From Streptomyces sp. NBC_01288 (GTDB taxonomy: Bacteria; Actinomycetota; Actinomycetes; Streptomycetales; Streptomycetaceae), in contig NZ_CP108427.1 of assembly GCF_035982055.1 (NCBI RefSeq), positions 9,237,001 to 9,301,000 of the forward strand: a DNA stretch of 64,000 bases, given 5' to 3'. Every line of letters starts with the position of its first letter. Within the stretch, counting starts at the first letter, position 1. The translations under genes and the position numbers were made by a program. Shown in pieces: positions 44,119 through 53,997 of the stretch. The notes beneath the pieces were generated by a model that worked only from the letters and a program-made list of their open reading frames with translations, searched no databases and was not told the origin of the DNA.

Positions 44119-47100
44119 GCGCGGGGAGCGGGCCGGTGTCACCGTCCGCCGAGCCGCCCTCCGCGGTGGACCGCCTCGCCCACCAACTCGCCCTGATCGC
44201 CGGGGGATCAGGGGTGCCGGCGCCGCCGGCGTCCGCGCGGCCTGCTCCACCGACCTCGCCCGCACCCGCCGTGCACGGCCCCCGCGTGGCCGTCTCCGCC
44301 GCGTCCGGGATGGCCGCGGGATCGACCAGCGAGGCGCAGCGGGCGCATGTGGCGGACCTCGTCGAGCGCTACACCCGTAGGACCCGGTCCTCGAAGGAAC
44401 TGACCCAGCGCCACCGGAAGGTGCTGGCCGACAGCCGTGCGGCGGTCGGGTTCCGCAAGGGCAGCAAGGAGATGCAGTACCCGCTCGCCGCCCGACGGGC
44501 CTCCGGTTCGTGGCTGGAGGACATCGACGGCAACCGGTACGTCGACATCACCATGGGCTTCGGTGTCCTGCTCTTCGGCCACGAGCCCGAGTTCGTCACC
44601 GAGGCCGTCCGCGAACACCTCGGCCGTGGCCTCCGGCTCGGCCCGCGCAGTCCCGAGACCGGCGAAGCGGCCGAACTCCTCAGCGAGTTGACGGGCTTCG
44701 AGCGGGTCGCGTTCGCCAACTCCGGCACCGAGGCGAACTCCGCGGCCATCCGGCTCGCCCGCGCCGCGACCGGCCGCAACCGCATCGTCTCCTTCACGGG
44801 CGCCTACCACGGCCACGCCGACAACGTCCTCGGCCGGGCCATGGGCGGTGACGGACACCGGACCGTGCCCGTCTCCCACGGCATCCCGCAGGGCGCGGTC
44901 GACGACCTCACCGTCCTGCCGTACGGCGACCCCGCGAGCCTCGACGCCATCGACGCCCTGGGCGACACCATCGCCGCGGTCGTCGTCGAACCGGTCCAGA
45001 GCCGCAACCCGAGCCTGCGACCGGCCGAGTTCGTCCGCAAGCTGCGCGAGGTCACCCGCCGGCACGGCATCGTCCTGTTCTTCGACGAGATGCTCACCGG
45101 CTTCCGCCCGCACGTACGAGGAGCCCAGGGCCTCTACGGCGTCCAGCCCGACCTGGCCACGTACGGCAAGGCCATTGGCGGCGGCTACCCGATCGGCGCG
45201 ATCGCGGGCCGCGCGGACATCATGGACGGCATCGACGGCGGGTTCTGGAGCTACGGCGACGACAGCGGCCCGGGCCACGACACCACCTTCTTCGGCGGGA
45301 CGTACATCCAGCACCCCCTCGCGATGACCGCCGCCAAGGCGGTGCTCACCCACCTGAAGGAACACAGCCCCACGCTCCAGGACCGGCTCAACGCCCGCAC
45401 CGACCACCTGGCCGGCACGCTCAACGGGTTCTTCGATGAGGAGGAGTTCCCGCTCCGGCTCAAGCACTTCGGGTCGATGTTCAAGTTCGACCACCGGGCC
45501 GACATGGACCTCCTTTACCACCACATGGTCCTCAAGGGGCTGTACGTCTGGGAGTGGCGCAGCTTCTTCCTGTCCACCGCGCACACCGACACGGACGTCG
45601 AGTTCATCACCGACACGGTCCGGGACTCGCTGCGCGAGCTGCGGCAGGGCGGCTTCTTCCCCCGGCGGACGGCACCGACGGCTTCTGCCGCACCCAAGGC
45701 AGCCCCGCCCGTCACGCGTCCCGCTCCCGCCTTCAGCCTCTCCTTCTTCGGCGACTACCCCGAGGACGGCGCCGGGCAGAAGGACCGGTACGGGACCCTC
45801 ATCGACAGCGCCAAGTACGCCGACGAGCACGGATTCCACGGTGTGTGGCTGCCCGAAAGGCACTTCCACTCCTTCGGCGGCCTCTTCCCGAACCCCGCCG
45901 TGCTGGCCGCGGCCATCGCCCGCGAGACCGACCGGATCCGGATCAACTCGGGTTCCGTCGTGCTGCCGTTGCACGATCCGGTCCGGGTCGCCGAGGAATG
46001 GTCCATGGTCGACAACCTGTCCGGCGGACGCGTCGGCCTGGGCTGTGCGAGCGGCTGGAACTCGCGGGACTTCGTCTTCTACCCGGACACCTTCGGCCGC
46101 CACAAGGAGGTGACCCGGACCCACCTGGAACAGATCCGGGCGCTGTGGCGGGGCGAGACGGTACGGCGCACCGCGGGTGACGGGGAGGTCGACGTACGGC
46201 TGTTCCCGCGTCCCGTGCAGGCGGAGCCGCCGATGTACATGGCCGTCGTCGGCCGCCGGGAGTCGTACGAGGAGGCGGCCCGGGCAGATCTCGGCATCCT
46301 CACCAACCTCATGGCCCAGTCGGTGGAACAGCTCGCGGACAACGTGGCGCACTACCGCGCGACCCGCGAGAAACACGGCCTCGACCCCGACGCCGGCCGG
46401 GTCGTGGTGCTGATGCACACCTACCTGGGCAGCGATCCGGCCGCCGCACGCGACGAGGCACTCGACCCCCTCTCCCGCTACATGCGGTCCTCCCTCGCCC
46501 TGTCCGGCCAGGTCGCCAACAGCCTCGGGCTCGGCATCGACGTCTCCGCCACCAGCGAGGACGACCTCGACTACATCTTCCGCCGCGCCTACCGGAGGTA
46601 CTGCGACGAGCGCGCGCTGATCGGCTCCCCCGACAGCTGCGCCGCGATCGTCGACGCCGTACGCGCCGCGGGCGTCGACGAGATCGCCGCGCTGGTGGAC
46701 TTCGGGGTGACCTCCGACCAACTGCACGCAGGAATGGGCCAGTTGGACGCGCTCCGTCGTCGCTACCACGGTGACGTCCCGTCTGGCACAGTTCCCCCGA
46801 CCCCCGAGAGCCCCTCGGACCGGTTGAACTCCCTCATCGACGCCGTCCACGACGCCGTCCACGAGGAGCCGTGGGACGACAGCGCGGCGGAGCGGACCGC
46901 GCCGGCCACCGCCGCCCAGCGCCGGCTGTGGCTCGCCGCCCGGCTCGCGGGGGACGTCGCCTACAACGAACTCCAGGCCGTACGGCTGCACGGCCGGCTG
47001 GACCGCACGGCCCTGCGAGCCGCCGTACAGAGGGCCGTCGACCGGCACGACGGACTGCGCACGGTCTTCCGCGTCGACGCGGACGACGAGACCGGCGAGA

Positions 47101-49994
47101 CACTCCGCCAGGTGGTGAAGGCGCCGGCGCCCGTCGACTTCGCCGTCACCGACGCCCGCGGCCAGTCGCCCGAGGCGGCGATCCGCACCGCGCTGCGCGC
47201 CGAGAACGAACACCGCTACGACCTCGCGGACGGGCCGCTGTTCCACGCCGGACTCGTGCGGCTCGCCGAGGACGACCATCTGCTCGTCCTCGGGATGCAC
47301 CACATCGTCATCGACAGCCACTCGGCCGACCTGGTCACCCGGGATCTCCAGGAGGCCTACCGGGCCCAACTCGACGGCCGCGCCCCCGACTTCGGCGGAC
47401 CGGCGGGCACCGGCCTCACCCTGCCGTCCGCCGTCGACCGGCCCGACGACCTCGCGTGGTGGCGGGCCCACCTGGGGGAGACACCGCCCGTCCTGCGGAT
47501 GCCCACCGACCGGCCGCGCCCCCGCTTCCCCAAGGGACAGGGCGCCTCCGTCACCGCCCGCTTCGACACCGCGACCACGGCACGGCTCCAGTCCTGGAGC
47601 AGCCGGCACCGCGTCACCCTCTTCGCCACCCTCTTCACCGGCTGGCAGACCGTGCTGCGCCGCTTCTCCGGACAGGACGAGTTCGTCCTCGCCACGACCT
47701 TCGGGCAGCGCGACCCACAGGCCCAGGACGTCGTCGGCTTCTTCGTCTCGCTGCTGCCGCTGCGCTGCGCCCTCACCGACGACACCAGCCTCTCCGACGC
47801 GGTCCGCGCCGCCCGCGACTGTCTGCTGGACGCCGGCGAACGGGCCGACGTACGCCTCGACGGACTCATCGCCGAGATCAACCCCGAACCCGGCGCACCG
47901 CGCCCGCTCACCCCGGTCTCCATCGACTTCGACAACGAGGCCCTGCCCGGCATCGACCTGCCCGGCCTGCGCGCCGAGCCGATCTCCGGCGCCGGAGACT
48001 CCGCACCGCTCGAACTCATGCTGCTGGTCACCAAGGACCGCGACGGCCTCAACCTGCGCGTCAAGTACGACACCGAGCTGTACGACGGGACCACCGCACA
48101 GCGTCTCGTGGACCAGCTGCACCTCGTCCTCACCGCGATCGCCGACGACACGGCGACGACCATCGGCGACCTCCCCCTCCTCACGGCCGGAGACACGGAC
48201 CTGCTCCGTACCTGGGAGGTGAGCCGCCCGGCGGACAGGCACCCCGAAGCCCTGACGAACGTACGGCCCGACGACGTGGACGAGGTCGCCCTCGTCGACG
48301 CCGACGGCACCGAATGGACCAGGTCGCGACTGCGCCGCGCGGCCGACGCGGTCACCGCGCGACTGACGGCGGCCGGCATCGGAGCCGGGGACATCGTGGC
48401 GGTCGCGCTGCCCAAAGGCGCGGAGTTCGTCGCCGCCCTGGTCGGGATCGTCACCAGCGGCGCCGCCTATCTCCCGCTCGACCCGGCCCAGCCCGTCCCC
48501 CGGCTGACGGCCATGCTCGCCGACGCCCGCCCCCGCGCCCTCGTCTGCCAGGACCCCGCGCACCCGGTCGCCGACGAGATACCCGACGTACCCCGCGTCC
48601 ACGTCGACCTCGACGCACCCGCCACCCCGCCCGGCGAGCTGCCCACGCCCGCCGCCGACGACCTGCTGTACGTCCTCTACACCTCCGGTTCCACGGGGAG
48701 GCCCAAGGGCGTGGCCGTGGAGCACGGCAACATGGCCGCCACCCTGTCCTGGTATCTGTCCGACGTGCCCGTCACCGACCGGGACCGCCTGTCCTGGTAC
48801 TCCAGCCCCGGCTTCGACTTCGGGCACGTGGAGATCTGGCCGGCACTGGCCTCGGGCGCCCGGTTGTACGCCGTACCGGACGAGGCCCGGCTCGACCCGG
48901 CCGCCCTCACCCGCTGGTTCGTGGAGCGGGGGATCACCGTCGCCAACCTCCCGACACCGATCGGCGAGGCCGTCCTCGCCGAACCCTGGCCCGAGGACGC
49001 GGCGCTGCGCGTCCTGCACATCGGCGGGGAACAGGTGGTCGCCCGGCCGCGCCCGGAGGCACCGTTCACGGCGTTCAACGTCTACGGCCCGACCGAGGCC
49101 ACCGTGTTCTGCACCTGGGGCGCCATGGCACCGGAAGGTCCCGGGACCCCGCCCATCGGACACCCCGTGCCCGGCGTGCACACCCGGGTCCTCGACGCGA
49201 GGGGACGCCTGCTGCCGCCCGGCGTCACCGGTGAACTCCACCTCGGCGGCGAGCAGGTGGCCCGCGGCTACCACGGCTCCGCCACCCTGACCGCGGAACG
49301 CTTCAGCACCGACGCGGACGGCCGGCGCTGGTACCGCACCGGCGACCTCGTGCGCTGGAACCACGACGGACAGCTGGAGTTCGTCGGCCGGAGCGACGAC
49401 CAGGTCCAGATCCGCGGCGTCCGCGTCGAACCCGCGGAGGTCTCGCGGGCCGTAGCCGCGCTGCCCGGCGTCCGCGAAGCCCTCGTGACCGGAGTCGTGG
49501 ACCCCGGCAGCGGCCAGGGCAGGCTCGTCGCCTGGATCCGCCCCGAGGAACCCGTCACCGACGAGAACGCCGCCGTCCGCCGCTGGCGGCAGCAGCTCGC
49601 CCGGGCCCTGCCGAGGCCCATGGTCCCCGAGGAGTGGACCGTCACCGACCGGCTGCCCACCGACATCAACGGCAAGCGGCTGCGCCGTCCCGACACCGAG
49701 GAGACGACACCCGAACCGGCGCCCCCCGCCGTGGCGGACCCGGTCGCCGACGCCGTGCGCGCCGAGTGGAGCGGAGTCCTCGGAACCGACGACATCCCCG
49801 AGGACGCCTCCTTCTTCGACCTCGGCGGCCACTCCCTGAGCGTGATCAAACTCCTCGGCAGGATCGAGCGGCGCCTCGGCGTCAAGCTCGCCCTGTCCGA
49901 GTTCTTCGACGCGCCGACCCTTGAGGGCAACACCGCAGCCGTGCTGGCAGCGCGCGCGAGCGCCCCCGAGGCCCGGGTCAGGGGGCGGCTGTGA
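44115..49994 (+). CDS. Hybrid megasynthase: aminotransferase - luciferase-like monooxygenase - C - A - PCP
   Basis: A 1959-residue protein. Residues about 75-515: class III PLP aminotransferase of the glutamate-semialdehyde mutase type (SWLEDIDGNRYVDITMGFGV, FFDEMLTGFRPH, PLP lysine Lys352 in TYGKAIGGGYPIG). About 538-890: FMN-dependent luciferase-like monooxygenase of the natural-product type (GFHGVWLPERHFHSFGG, GCASGWNSRDFVFYPDTFGRHKE). About 925-1360: condensation domain with HHIVIDS at His1062. About 1390-1855: adenylation domain (LYTSGSTGRPKG, NVYGPTE, YRTGDL, NGKRLRRP). PCP Ser1907 in LGGHSLS. No reductase or thioesterase domain. The order ACP/AMT/monooxygenase/C-A-PCP matches what I recall of microginin synthetase MicA, and predicts an alpha-hydroxy-beta-amino acyl unit amide-linked to one amino acid. 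Confidence 0.93.
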   Translation: MSAGSGPVSPSAEPPSAVDRLAHQLALIAGGSGVPAPPASARPAPPTSPAPAVHGPRVAVSAASGMAAGSTSEAQRAHVADLVERYTRRTRSSKELTQRHRKVLADSRAAVGFRKGSKEMQYPLAARRASGSWLEDIDGNRYVDITMGFGVLLFGHEPEFVTEAVREHLGRGLRLGPRSPETGEAAELLSELTGFERVAFANSGTEANSAAIRLARAATGRNRIVSFTGAYHGHADNVLGRAMGGDGHRTVPVSHGIPQGAVDDLTVLPYGDPASLDAIDALGDTIAAVVVEPVQSRNPSLRPAEFVRKLREVTRRHGIVLFFDEMLTGFRPHVRGAQGLYGVQPDLATYGKAIGGGYPIGAIAGRADIMDGIDGGFWSYGDDSGPGHDTTFFGGTYIQHPLAMTAAKAVLTHLKEHSPTLQDRLNARTDHLAGTLNGFFDEEEFPLRLKHFGSMFKFDHRADMDLLYHHMVLKGLYVWEWRSFFLSTAHTDTDVEFITDTVRDSLRELRQGGFFPRRTAPTASAAPKAAPPVTRPAPAFSLSFFGDYPEDGAGQKDRYGTLIDSAKYADEHGFHGVWLPERHFHSFGGLFPNPAVLAAAIARETDRIRINSGSVVLPLHDPVRVAEEWSMVDNLSGGRVGLGCASGWNSRDFVFYPDTFGRHKEVTRTHLEQIRALWRGETVRRTAGDGEVDVRLFPRPVQAEPPMYMAVVGRRESYEEAARADLGILTNLMAQSVEQLADNVAHYRATREKHGLDPDAGRVVVLMHTYLGSDPAAARDEALDPLSRYMRSSLALSGQVANSLGLGIDVSATSEDDLDYIFRRAYRRYCDERALIGSPDSCAAIVDAVRAAGVDEIAALVDFGVTSDQLHAGMGQLDALRRRYHGDVPSGTVPPTPESPSDRLNSLIDAVHDAVHEEPWDDSAAERTAPATAAQRRLWLAARLAGDVAYNELQAVRLHGRLDRTALRAAVQRAVDRHDGLRTVFRVDADDETGETLRQVVKAPAPVDFAVTDARGQSPEAAIRTALRAENEHRYDLADGPLFHAGLVRLAEDDHLLVLGMHHIVIDSHSADLVTRDLQEAYRAQLDGRAPDFGGPAGTGLTLPSAVDRPDDLAWWRAHLGETPPVLRMPTDRPRPRFPKGQGASVTARFDTATTARLQSWSSRHRVTLFATLFTGWQTVLRRFSGQDEFVLATTFGQRDPQAQDVVGFFVSLLPLRCALTDDTSLSDAVRAARDCLLDAGERADVRLDGLIAEINPEPGAPRPLTPVSIDFDNEALPGIDLPGLRAEPISGAGDSAPLELMLLVTKDRDGLNLRVKYDTELYDGTTAQRLVDQLHLVLTAIADDTATTIGDLPLLTAGDTDLLRTWEVSRPADRHPEALTNVRPDDVDEVALVDADGTEWTRSRLRRAADAVTARLTAAGIGAGDIVAVALPKGAEFVAALVGIVTSGAAYLPLDPAQPVPRLTAMLADARPRALVCQDPAHPVADEIPDVPRVHVDLDAPATPPGELPTPAADDLLYVLYTSGSTGRPKGVAVEHGNMAATLSWYLSDVPVTDRDRLSWYSSPGFDFGHVEIWPALASGARLYAVPDEARLDPAALTRWFVERGITVANLPTPIGEAVLAEPWPEDAALRVLHIGGEQVVARPRPEAPFTAFNVYGPTEATVFCTWGAMAPEGPGTPPIGHPVPGVHTRVLDARGRLLPPGVTGELHLGGEQVARGYHGSATLTAERFSTDADGRRWYRTGDLVRWNHDGQLEFVGRSDDQVQIRGVRVEPAEVSRAVAALPGVREALVTGVVDPGSGQGRLVAWIRPEEPVTDENAAVRRWRQQLARALPRPMVPEEWTVTDRLPTDINGKRLRRPDTEETTPEPAPPAVADPVADAVRAEWSGVLGTDDIPEDASFFDLGGHSLSVIKLLGRIERRLGVKLALSEFFDAPTLEGNTAAVLAARASAPEARVRGRL

Positions 49995-51541
49995 ACCCGC
50001 CCGACGGCATCGGCCGACTGCTGGAGACGCTGGAGGCATCCCGGGTACACCTCTGGGAGCACAACGGCAGCATCCACTACGACGGCCCGGCGGACGCCCT
50101 GCCCGCCCCGGTGCTCGGTGAACTCCGCCGTCACCGGGAGGAGATCCTGCGCCGGCTCGCGTCCCCTTCGGCCGCCGAGGTGCGCAGGGTGCCCGCGGGA
50201 ACCGAACACGCCCGCATGTGGCGGTCCGTACGGACCGTGGCCCACCCCGAGGTGTGGACGAACTCCTTCTACACGCACACCCGGACCCGCCTCGACGTGC
50301 CGGCGCTGCGGCAGGCCGTCGACGACGTCGTGGCCCGGCACGAGTCGCTGCGCGCCGGATTCGCCGAAGACGCCGACGGGCGGCTGGAGTTGAGCATCCA
50401 CGCCGAAGCACCCGGCCGCGTCGAGATCCTCGCCGTCGAACCCGGGGAGACCTCCGACCCGCGACGGCTGTACGACCGCTGCCTGCGCTTCGCCGCCGAG
50501 CCGCTGAACCTCGCCGCCCCACCACTGCTGCGCCTCGGCGTCGCACGCCACGACGGCGACACCGGACCCGACGACGTCCTCGCACTGGCCGTCCACCACC
50601 TGATCGCCGACGGCGTCACGCTGGAGATCCTCGGCGACGAACTGGGCGCCTGCTACCGGGCCCGCTCACGCGGCGAGACACCCCAACTCCCCGAGCCACA
50701 GCCCTTCGTGGGCTTCCTGGAGCACGAACGGCAGTGGACGCGGGCCGAGTTGCCCGCCGCCCTCGACGCCCGCGCGGCCCAACTCGCGGGCTCGGCCGCA
50801 CTGTTGGCCTTCCCGCCCGACCAGGAGGCGGACCCCGACAGCATCGACAACGTCAGCTTCGCCGACCTGGACGATCAGGAGAGCGCGCTCTTCACCGACG
50901 CGGTCCGGCGGGCCCGGGTCAGCGAGTTCTCGGTCATGCTGGCGGCCCTGAACGTCCTGGTCGCCGACATCACCGGCGAGCACGACTTCGTCCTGGCGGT
51001 CTCGGCGGCCTGCCGGGTGCCGGAGTACGCCGAGACCGTGGGCCTGGTCCGCCGGCACCTGCCGGTACGCCTGCGTGCCCAACAGGGCGACAGCTGGACG
51101 GACTTGGCGCGCCGTGCCCTGGACGCCCTGGGGCAGGCCCTTGAGTACCCGCTGCTCTCGTTGGACGCGGTGCGCGACCGGTGGGCTCCCGAAGTCCCGG
51201 AGGAATTCCCCCAGTTGGTCGTGACCCATCTCCCCGAGATGCGGCTGGGCGTCGACCTGGGCGGTGGTCCGGTGCTGTGGGCGGAGTGCCCGCTGCCGGG
51301 TGCCCGCGCCGGCATCGCCATGGTCATGCGCAAGGACTCCGGGCGGATCAGTGGCGGATTCGAGATCGCCGGCTCTCTTGCCGGACCGCGGACCCGACAG
51401 CTGTGGCTCGACCGGTTCACCCGGCTGCTGGTCGAGGCGGCCCAGGACATGGACGCCCCGATACCTGTCCCGCGCCTCGCCGCGAACGCCCCGATACCGG
51501 CCCCGCGTCCCACCACGAACGCCCCGGGAGGCGCGCGATGA
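49991..51541 (+). CDS. Stand-alone condensation-domain protein with TubC-like docking domain
   Basis: A 516-residue protein. The first 55 residues (IGRLLETLEASRVHLWEHNGSIHYDGPADAL ... LRRHREEILRRL) match the N-terminal TubC-type docking domain that receives a carrier protein from an upstream NRPS. The rest is a condensation domain with an intact HHLIADG motif (His202) and DEFVLA-like EHDFVLAVSAACR near 335. It has no A or PCP domain, so it probably condenses the PCP-bound intermediate with a free or separately carried amine or alcohol, or releases it. GTGA and ATGA overlaps with both neighbours. Confidence 0.85.
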   Translation: MNPPDGIGRLLETLEASRVHLWEHNGSIHYDGPADALPAPVLGELRRHREEILRRLASPSAAEVRRVPAGTEHARMWRSVRTVAHPEVWTNSFYTHTRTRLDVPALRQAVDDVVARHESLRAGFAEDADGRLELSIHAEAPGRVEILAVEPGETSDPRRLYDRCLRFAAEPLNLAAPPLLRLGVARHDGDTGPDDVLALAVHHLIADGVTLEILGDELGACYRARSRGETPQLPEPQPFVGFLEHERQWTRAELPAALDARAAQLAGSAALLAFPPDQEADPDSIDNVSFADLDDQESALFTDAVRRARVSEFSVMLAALNVLVADITGEHDFVLAVSAACRVPEYAETVGLVRRHLPVRLRAQQGDSWTDLARRALDALGQALEYPLLSLDAVRDRWAPEVPEEFPQLVVTHLPEMRLGVDLGGGPVLWAECPLPGARAGIAMVMRKDSGRISGGFEIAGSLAGPRTRQLWLDRFTRLLVEAAQDMDAPIPVPRLAANAPIPAPRPTTNAPGGAR

Positions 51542-53997
51542 CCCTCGACCTCGCCGACCCGGCGACCTACGTCGACCACGACATGACCGCCTTCTGGCGC
51601 CGCCTGCGCCACGAGGACCCCGTGCACCGGCAGCCCGCGGCGGACGGCCGCCCCGGGTTCTGGGTGGTCTCCCGCTACACCGACGTCCAGCGACTGCACC
51701 GGGACACCGAAGGCTTCGCCTCCGGCCGGGGCAATGTGCTCGCCGCCCTCCTCGCGGGCGGCGACACCGGCTCCGGCCGGATGCTGCCCGTCACGGACCC
51801 GCCCCGGCACCCCGCGCTGCGCGCCGTCATGAGCGCCTCGTTCGCACCGCGCGCCCTGCGCCGGGTCCGCTCCCGCATCGAGGACACGGCCCACGACCTC
51901 GTGCGCAAGGCCGCCGCCCTCGGGGAGTGCGACTTCGCCACCGAGGTGGCCGAGCGGATACCCCTGCACACCATCTGCGACCTCCTCGACGTCCCCGCCG
52001 CCGACCGGCCGTTCCTCCTCGACGTGGCGAAGCGGTCGCTGGGCTTCGAGGAACCGCAGGAGTCCGACCTGCGGGCCCGGCTCGCCCGGAGCGAGATCGT
52101 CCGCTACTTCCAGGACCTGGCCCACACCCGCCGCGACCGCCCCGGTGAGGACGCCGTCAGCGCACTGGTCGTGGGCGAGGTCCACGGCGAGCCGCTCTCC
52201 GACGAGGACATCGCCCTCAACTGCTACAGCCTGCTCCTCGGCGGCGACGAGACCGCCCGCCTCACGATGATCGAGGCCGTCCGCGCCCTCGCCGAACACC
52301 CCGCACAATGGCGCGCACTCAAGAGCGGCGACGTGGAACTGGCCACCGCCACCGAAGAGGTACTGCGCTGGGCCACCCCGGCCATGCACGCCGGCCGGTA
52401 CGCCACCCGCGACACCACCCTGCACGGCCGGCACATCAAGGCCGGCGACATCGTCACCCTGTGGCTGTCCTCCGCCAACCGCGACGAGGAGATCTTCGCC
52501 GACCCCGACACCCTCGACCTGAGCCGCTCGCCCAACCGCCATGTGGCCTTCGGCTTCGGCCCGCACTTCTGCGTCGGCGCACAACTCGGACGCATGGAGA
52601 TCAGCGCGGTCCTGGCCGCCCTCCGCGACCACGTGCCGGACATCCGGCTCGACGGTCCCGGCCGCCGCGTCTACTCCACATTCCTCAACGGCCACAGCAG
52701 CCTGCCCGTCTCCTTCGCCGCCCGGCCCTCCTCACGGAGGCCCGCCCCGCGCCGCCGCGTGAAGCTGTTCTGTATCCCGCACGCGGGCGGCTCCGCCCGC
52801 GCCTTCCAACCCCTGGCCGACGCACTCGGCGAAGAGACCGACGTCGTCCCGTTCCAGCCGGCCGGCCGCGACACCCGCCACCGCGAGCAGCCGTACGACA
52901 CGTTCGGCGCGGCCGTCGACGACATCGCGGCGCTGATCGAACGGGAGGCGGGCGACGGGCCGTACGCGATCTACGGGCACAGCCTGGGCGGGCTCCTCGG
53001 ATACGAGACCGCCCGCCGCCTGAGCGGGCAGGGGCGCCCGCCCCGGCATGTGTTCGTGTCCGCCAGCAGACCCCCGCAGCGCCGCTACGGCGAGGACGGC
53101 GGGCCCGCCATCCACACCTTCCCCGACCTGGCCTTCCTGGGCGCACTCGCCGCCACCGGGGGAGTGCCGCGGGAGTTCCTGACCGAGGACGACGCGGTGG
53201 CCTACTTCACCGCACGCATCCGCGGGGACTACGAGCTGTACGGCCAGTACCGGCACGACGGCGCCGAGCCCCGGCTCACCTGCCCGGTCACGGTCGTCAC
53301 CGGAGCCGACGACCCCGTCACCTCGTCCCACGACGTCGGGCTGTGGGGCGACCTCACCACCGGACCGGTCACGCACCTGGAGCTGCCCGGCGCGGGTCAC
53401 TTCTTCCTGGACAGCCACACCGGGCCCGTCGTGGACCGGATCCGTTCCGCGCTGCTGGCGGCCGCCGAGGACCGGGCGACGGAGCCGCTGCCGCAGGAGG
53501 TGTTCCGGGAGGCCATGGCCCGGCTCGCCGCACCCGTCACGGTCGTGACCACCGTCGACCGTGACGGCCGGCCGCGGGCGTTCACCGCGAGCGCGGTGTG
53601 CAGCCTGTCCGCGGACCCGCCGCTGCTGCTCGTGTGCCTCAACCGGAACGGCAGCGCGCACGACGTGTTCGCCACCGCAGACCGCTTCCTCGTCAACGTC
53701 CTCGACCACCAACAGGCGCACCTCGCCCGGGACTTCGCCAGCCACGACCGCGCCGAGGCCGAGGCTGTCCTCGTCCCCCTGGAACTCGGCCTGCCCGGAC
53801 TGCCGGACGCGTCGGCCCGGTTCGCCTGCACCCGACGGCAGGTGCTGCCCGGCGGCGACCACAGCATCCTCATCGGCCGTCCGGAACGCGTCGCGCTGTC
53901 CGACGTACCGCCGCTGATCCACTTCCACCGCGACTGGCACCGGCCCACCGCCGTGCCCGCCGCCCCTTCCCCAGGTCAACGGAGCCACCTCGTATGA
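51538..53997 (+). CDS. Three-domain fusion: cytochrome P450 - thioesterase - flavin reductase
   Basis: An 819-residue protein. Residues about 1-395: class I P450 with I-helix LLLGGDETARLT, ExxR motif EEVLRWATP and heme loop FGFGPHFCVG (Cys345). About 403-640: type II thioesterase (KLFCIPHAGGSARAFQPLA, nucleophile Ser482 in YGHSLGGLLG, TGADDPVTS, GAGHFFLD). About 648-805: FMN-binding split-barrel flavin reductase (FREAMARLAAPVTVVTTVDRDGRPRAFTASAVCSLSADPPLLLVCLNR). The thioesterase could edit or release carrier-bound chains. The reductase most plausibly supplies FMNH2 to the luciferase-like domain of the megasynthase. The P450 needs a separate ferredoxin system, not seen here. Confidence 0.92.
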   Translation: MTLDLADPATYVDHDMTAFWRRLRHEDPVHRQPAADGRPGFWVVSRYTDVQRLHRDTEGFASGRGNVLAALLAGGDTGSGRMLPVTDPPRHPALRAVMSASFAPRALRRVRSRIEDTAHDLVRKAAALGECDFATEVAERIPLHTICDLLDVPAADRPFLLDVAKRSLGFEEPQESDLRARLARSEIVRYFQDLAHTRRDRPGEDAVSALVVGEVHGEPLSDEDIALNCYSLLLGGDETARLTMIEAVRALAEHPAQWRALKSGDVELATATEEVLRWATPAMHAGRYATRDTTLHGRHIKAGDIVTLWLSSANRDEEIFADPDTLDLSRSPNRHVAFGFGPHFCVGAQLGRMEISAVLAALRDHVPDIRLDGPGRRVYSTFLNGHSSLPVSFAARPSSRRPAPRRRVKLFCIPHAGGSARAFQPLADALGEETDVVPFQPAGRDTRHREQPYDTFGAAVDDIAALIEREAGDGPYAIYGHSLGGLLGYETARRLSGQGRPPRHVFVSASRPPQRRYGEDGGPAIHTFPDLAFLGALAATGGVPREFLTEDDAVAYFTARIRGDYELYGQYRHDGAEPRLTCPVTVVTGADDPVTSSHDVGLWGDLTTGPVTHLELPGAGHFFLDSHTGPVVDRIRSALLAAAEDRATEPLPQEVFREAMARLAAPVTVVTTVDRDGRPRAFTASAVCSLSADPPLLLVCLNRNGSAHDVFATADRFLVNVLDHQQAHLARDFASHDRAEAEAVLVPLELGLPGLPDASARFACTRRQVLPGGDHSILIGRPERVALSDVPPLIHFHRDWHRPTAVPAAPSPGQRSHLV

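Noticed and set aside
44208..50585. A very long uninterrupted open frame on the minus strand opposite the megasynthase gene
   Set aside because: Its codons lack the actinobacterial third-position bias, and its translation is low-complexity Gly/Arg/Val sequence with no domains. It is the antisense shadow of a high-GC gene.
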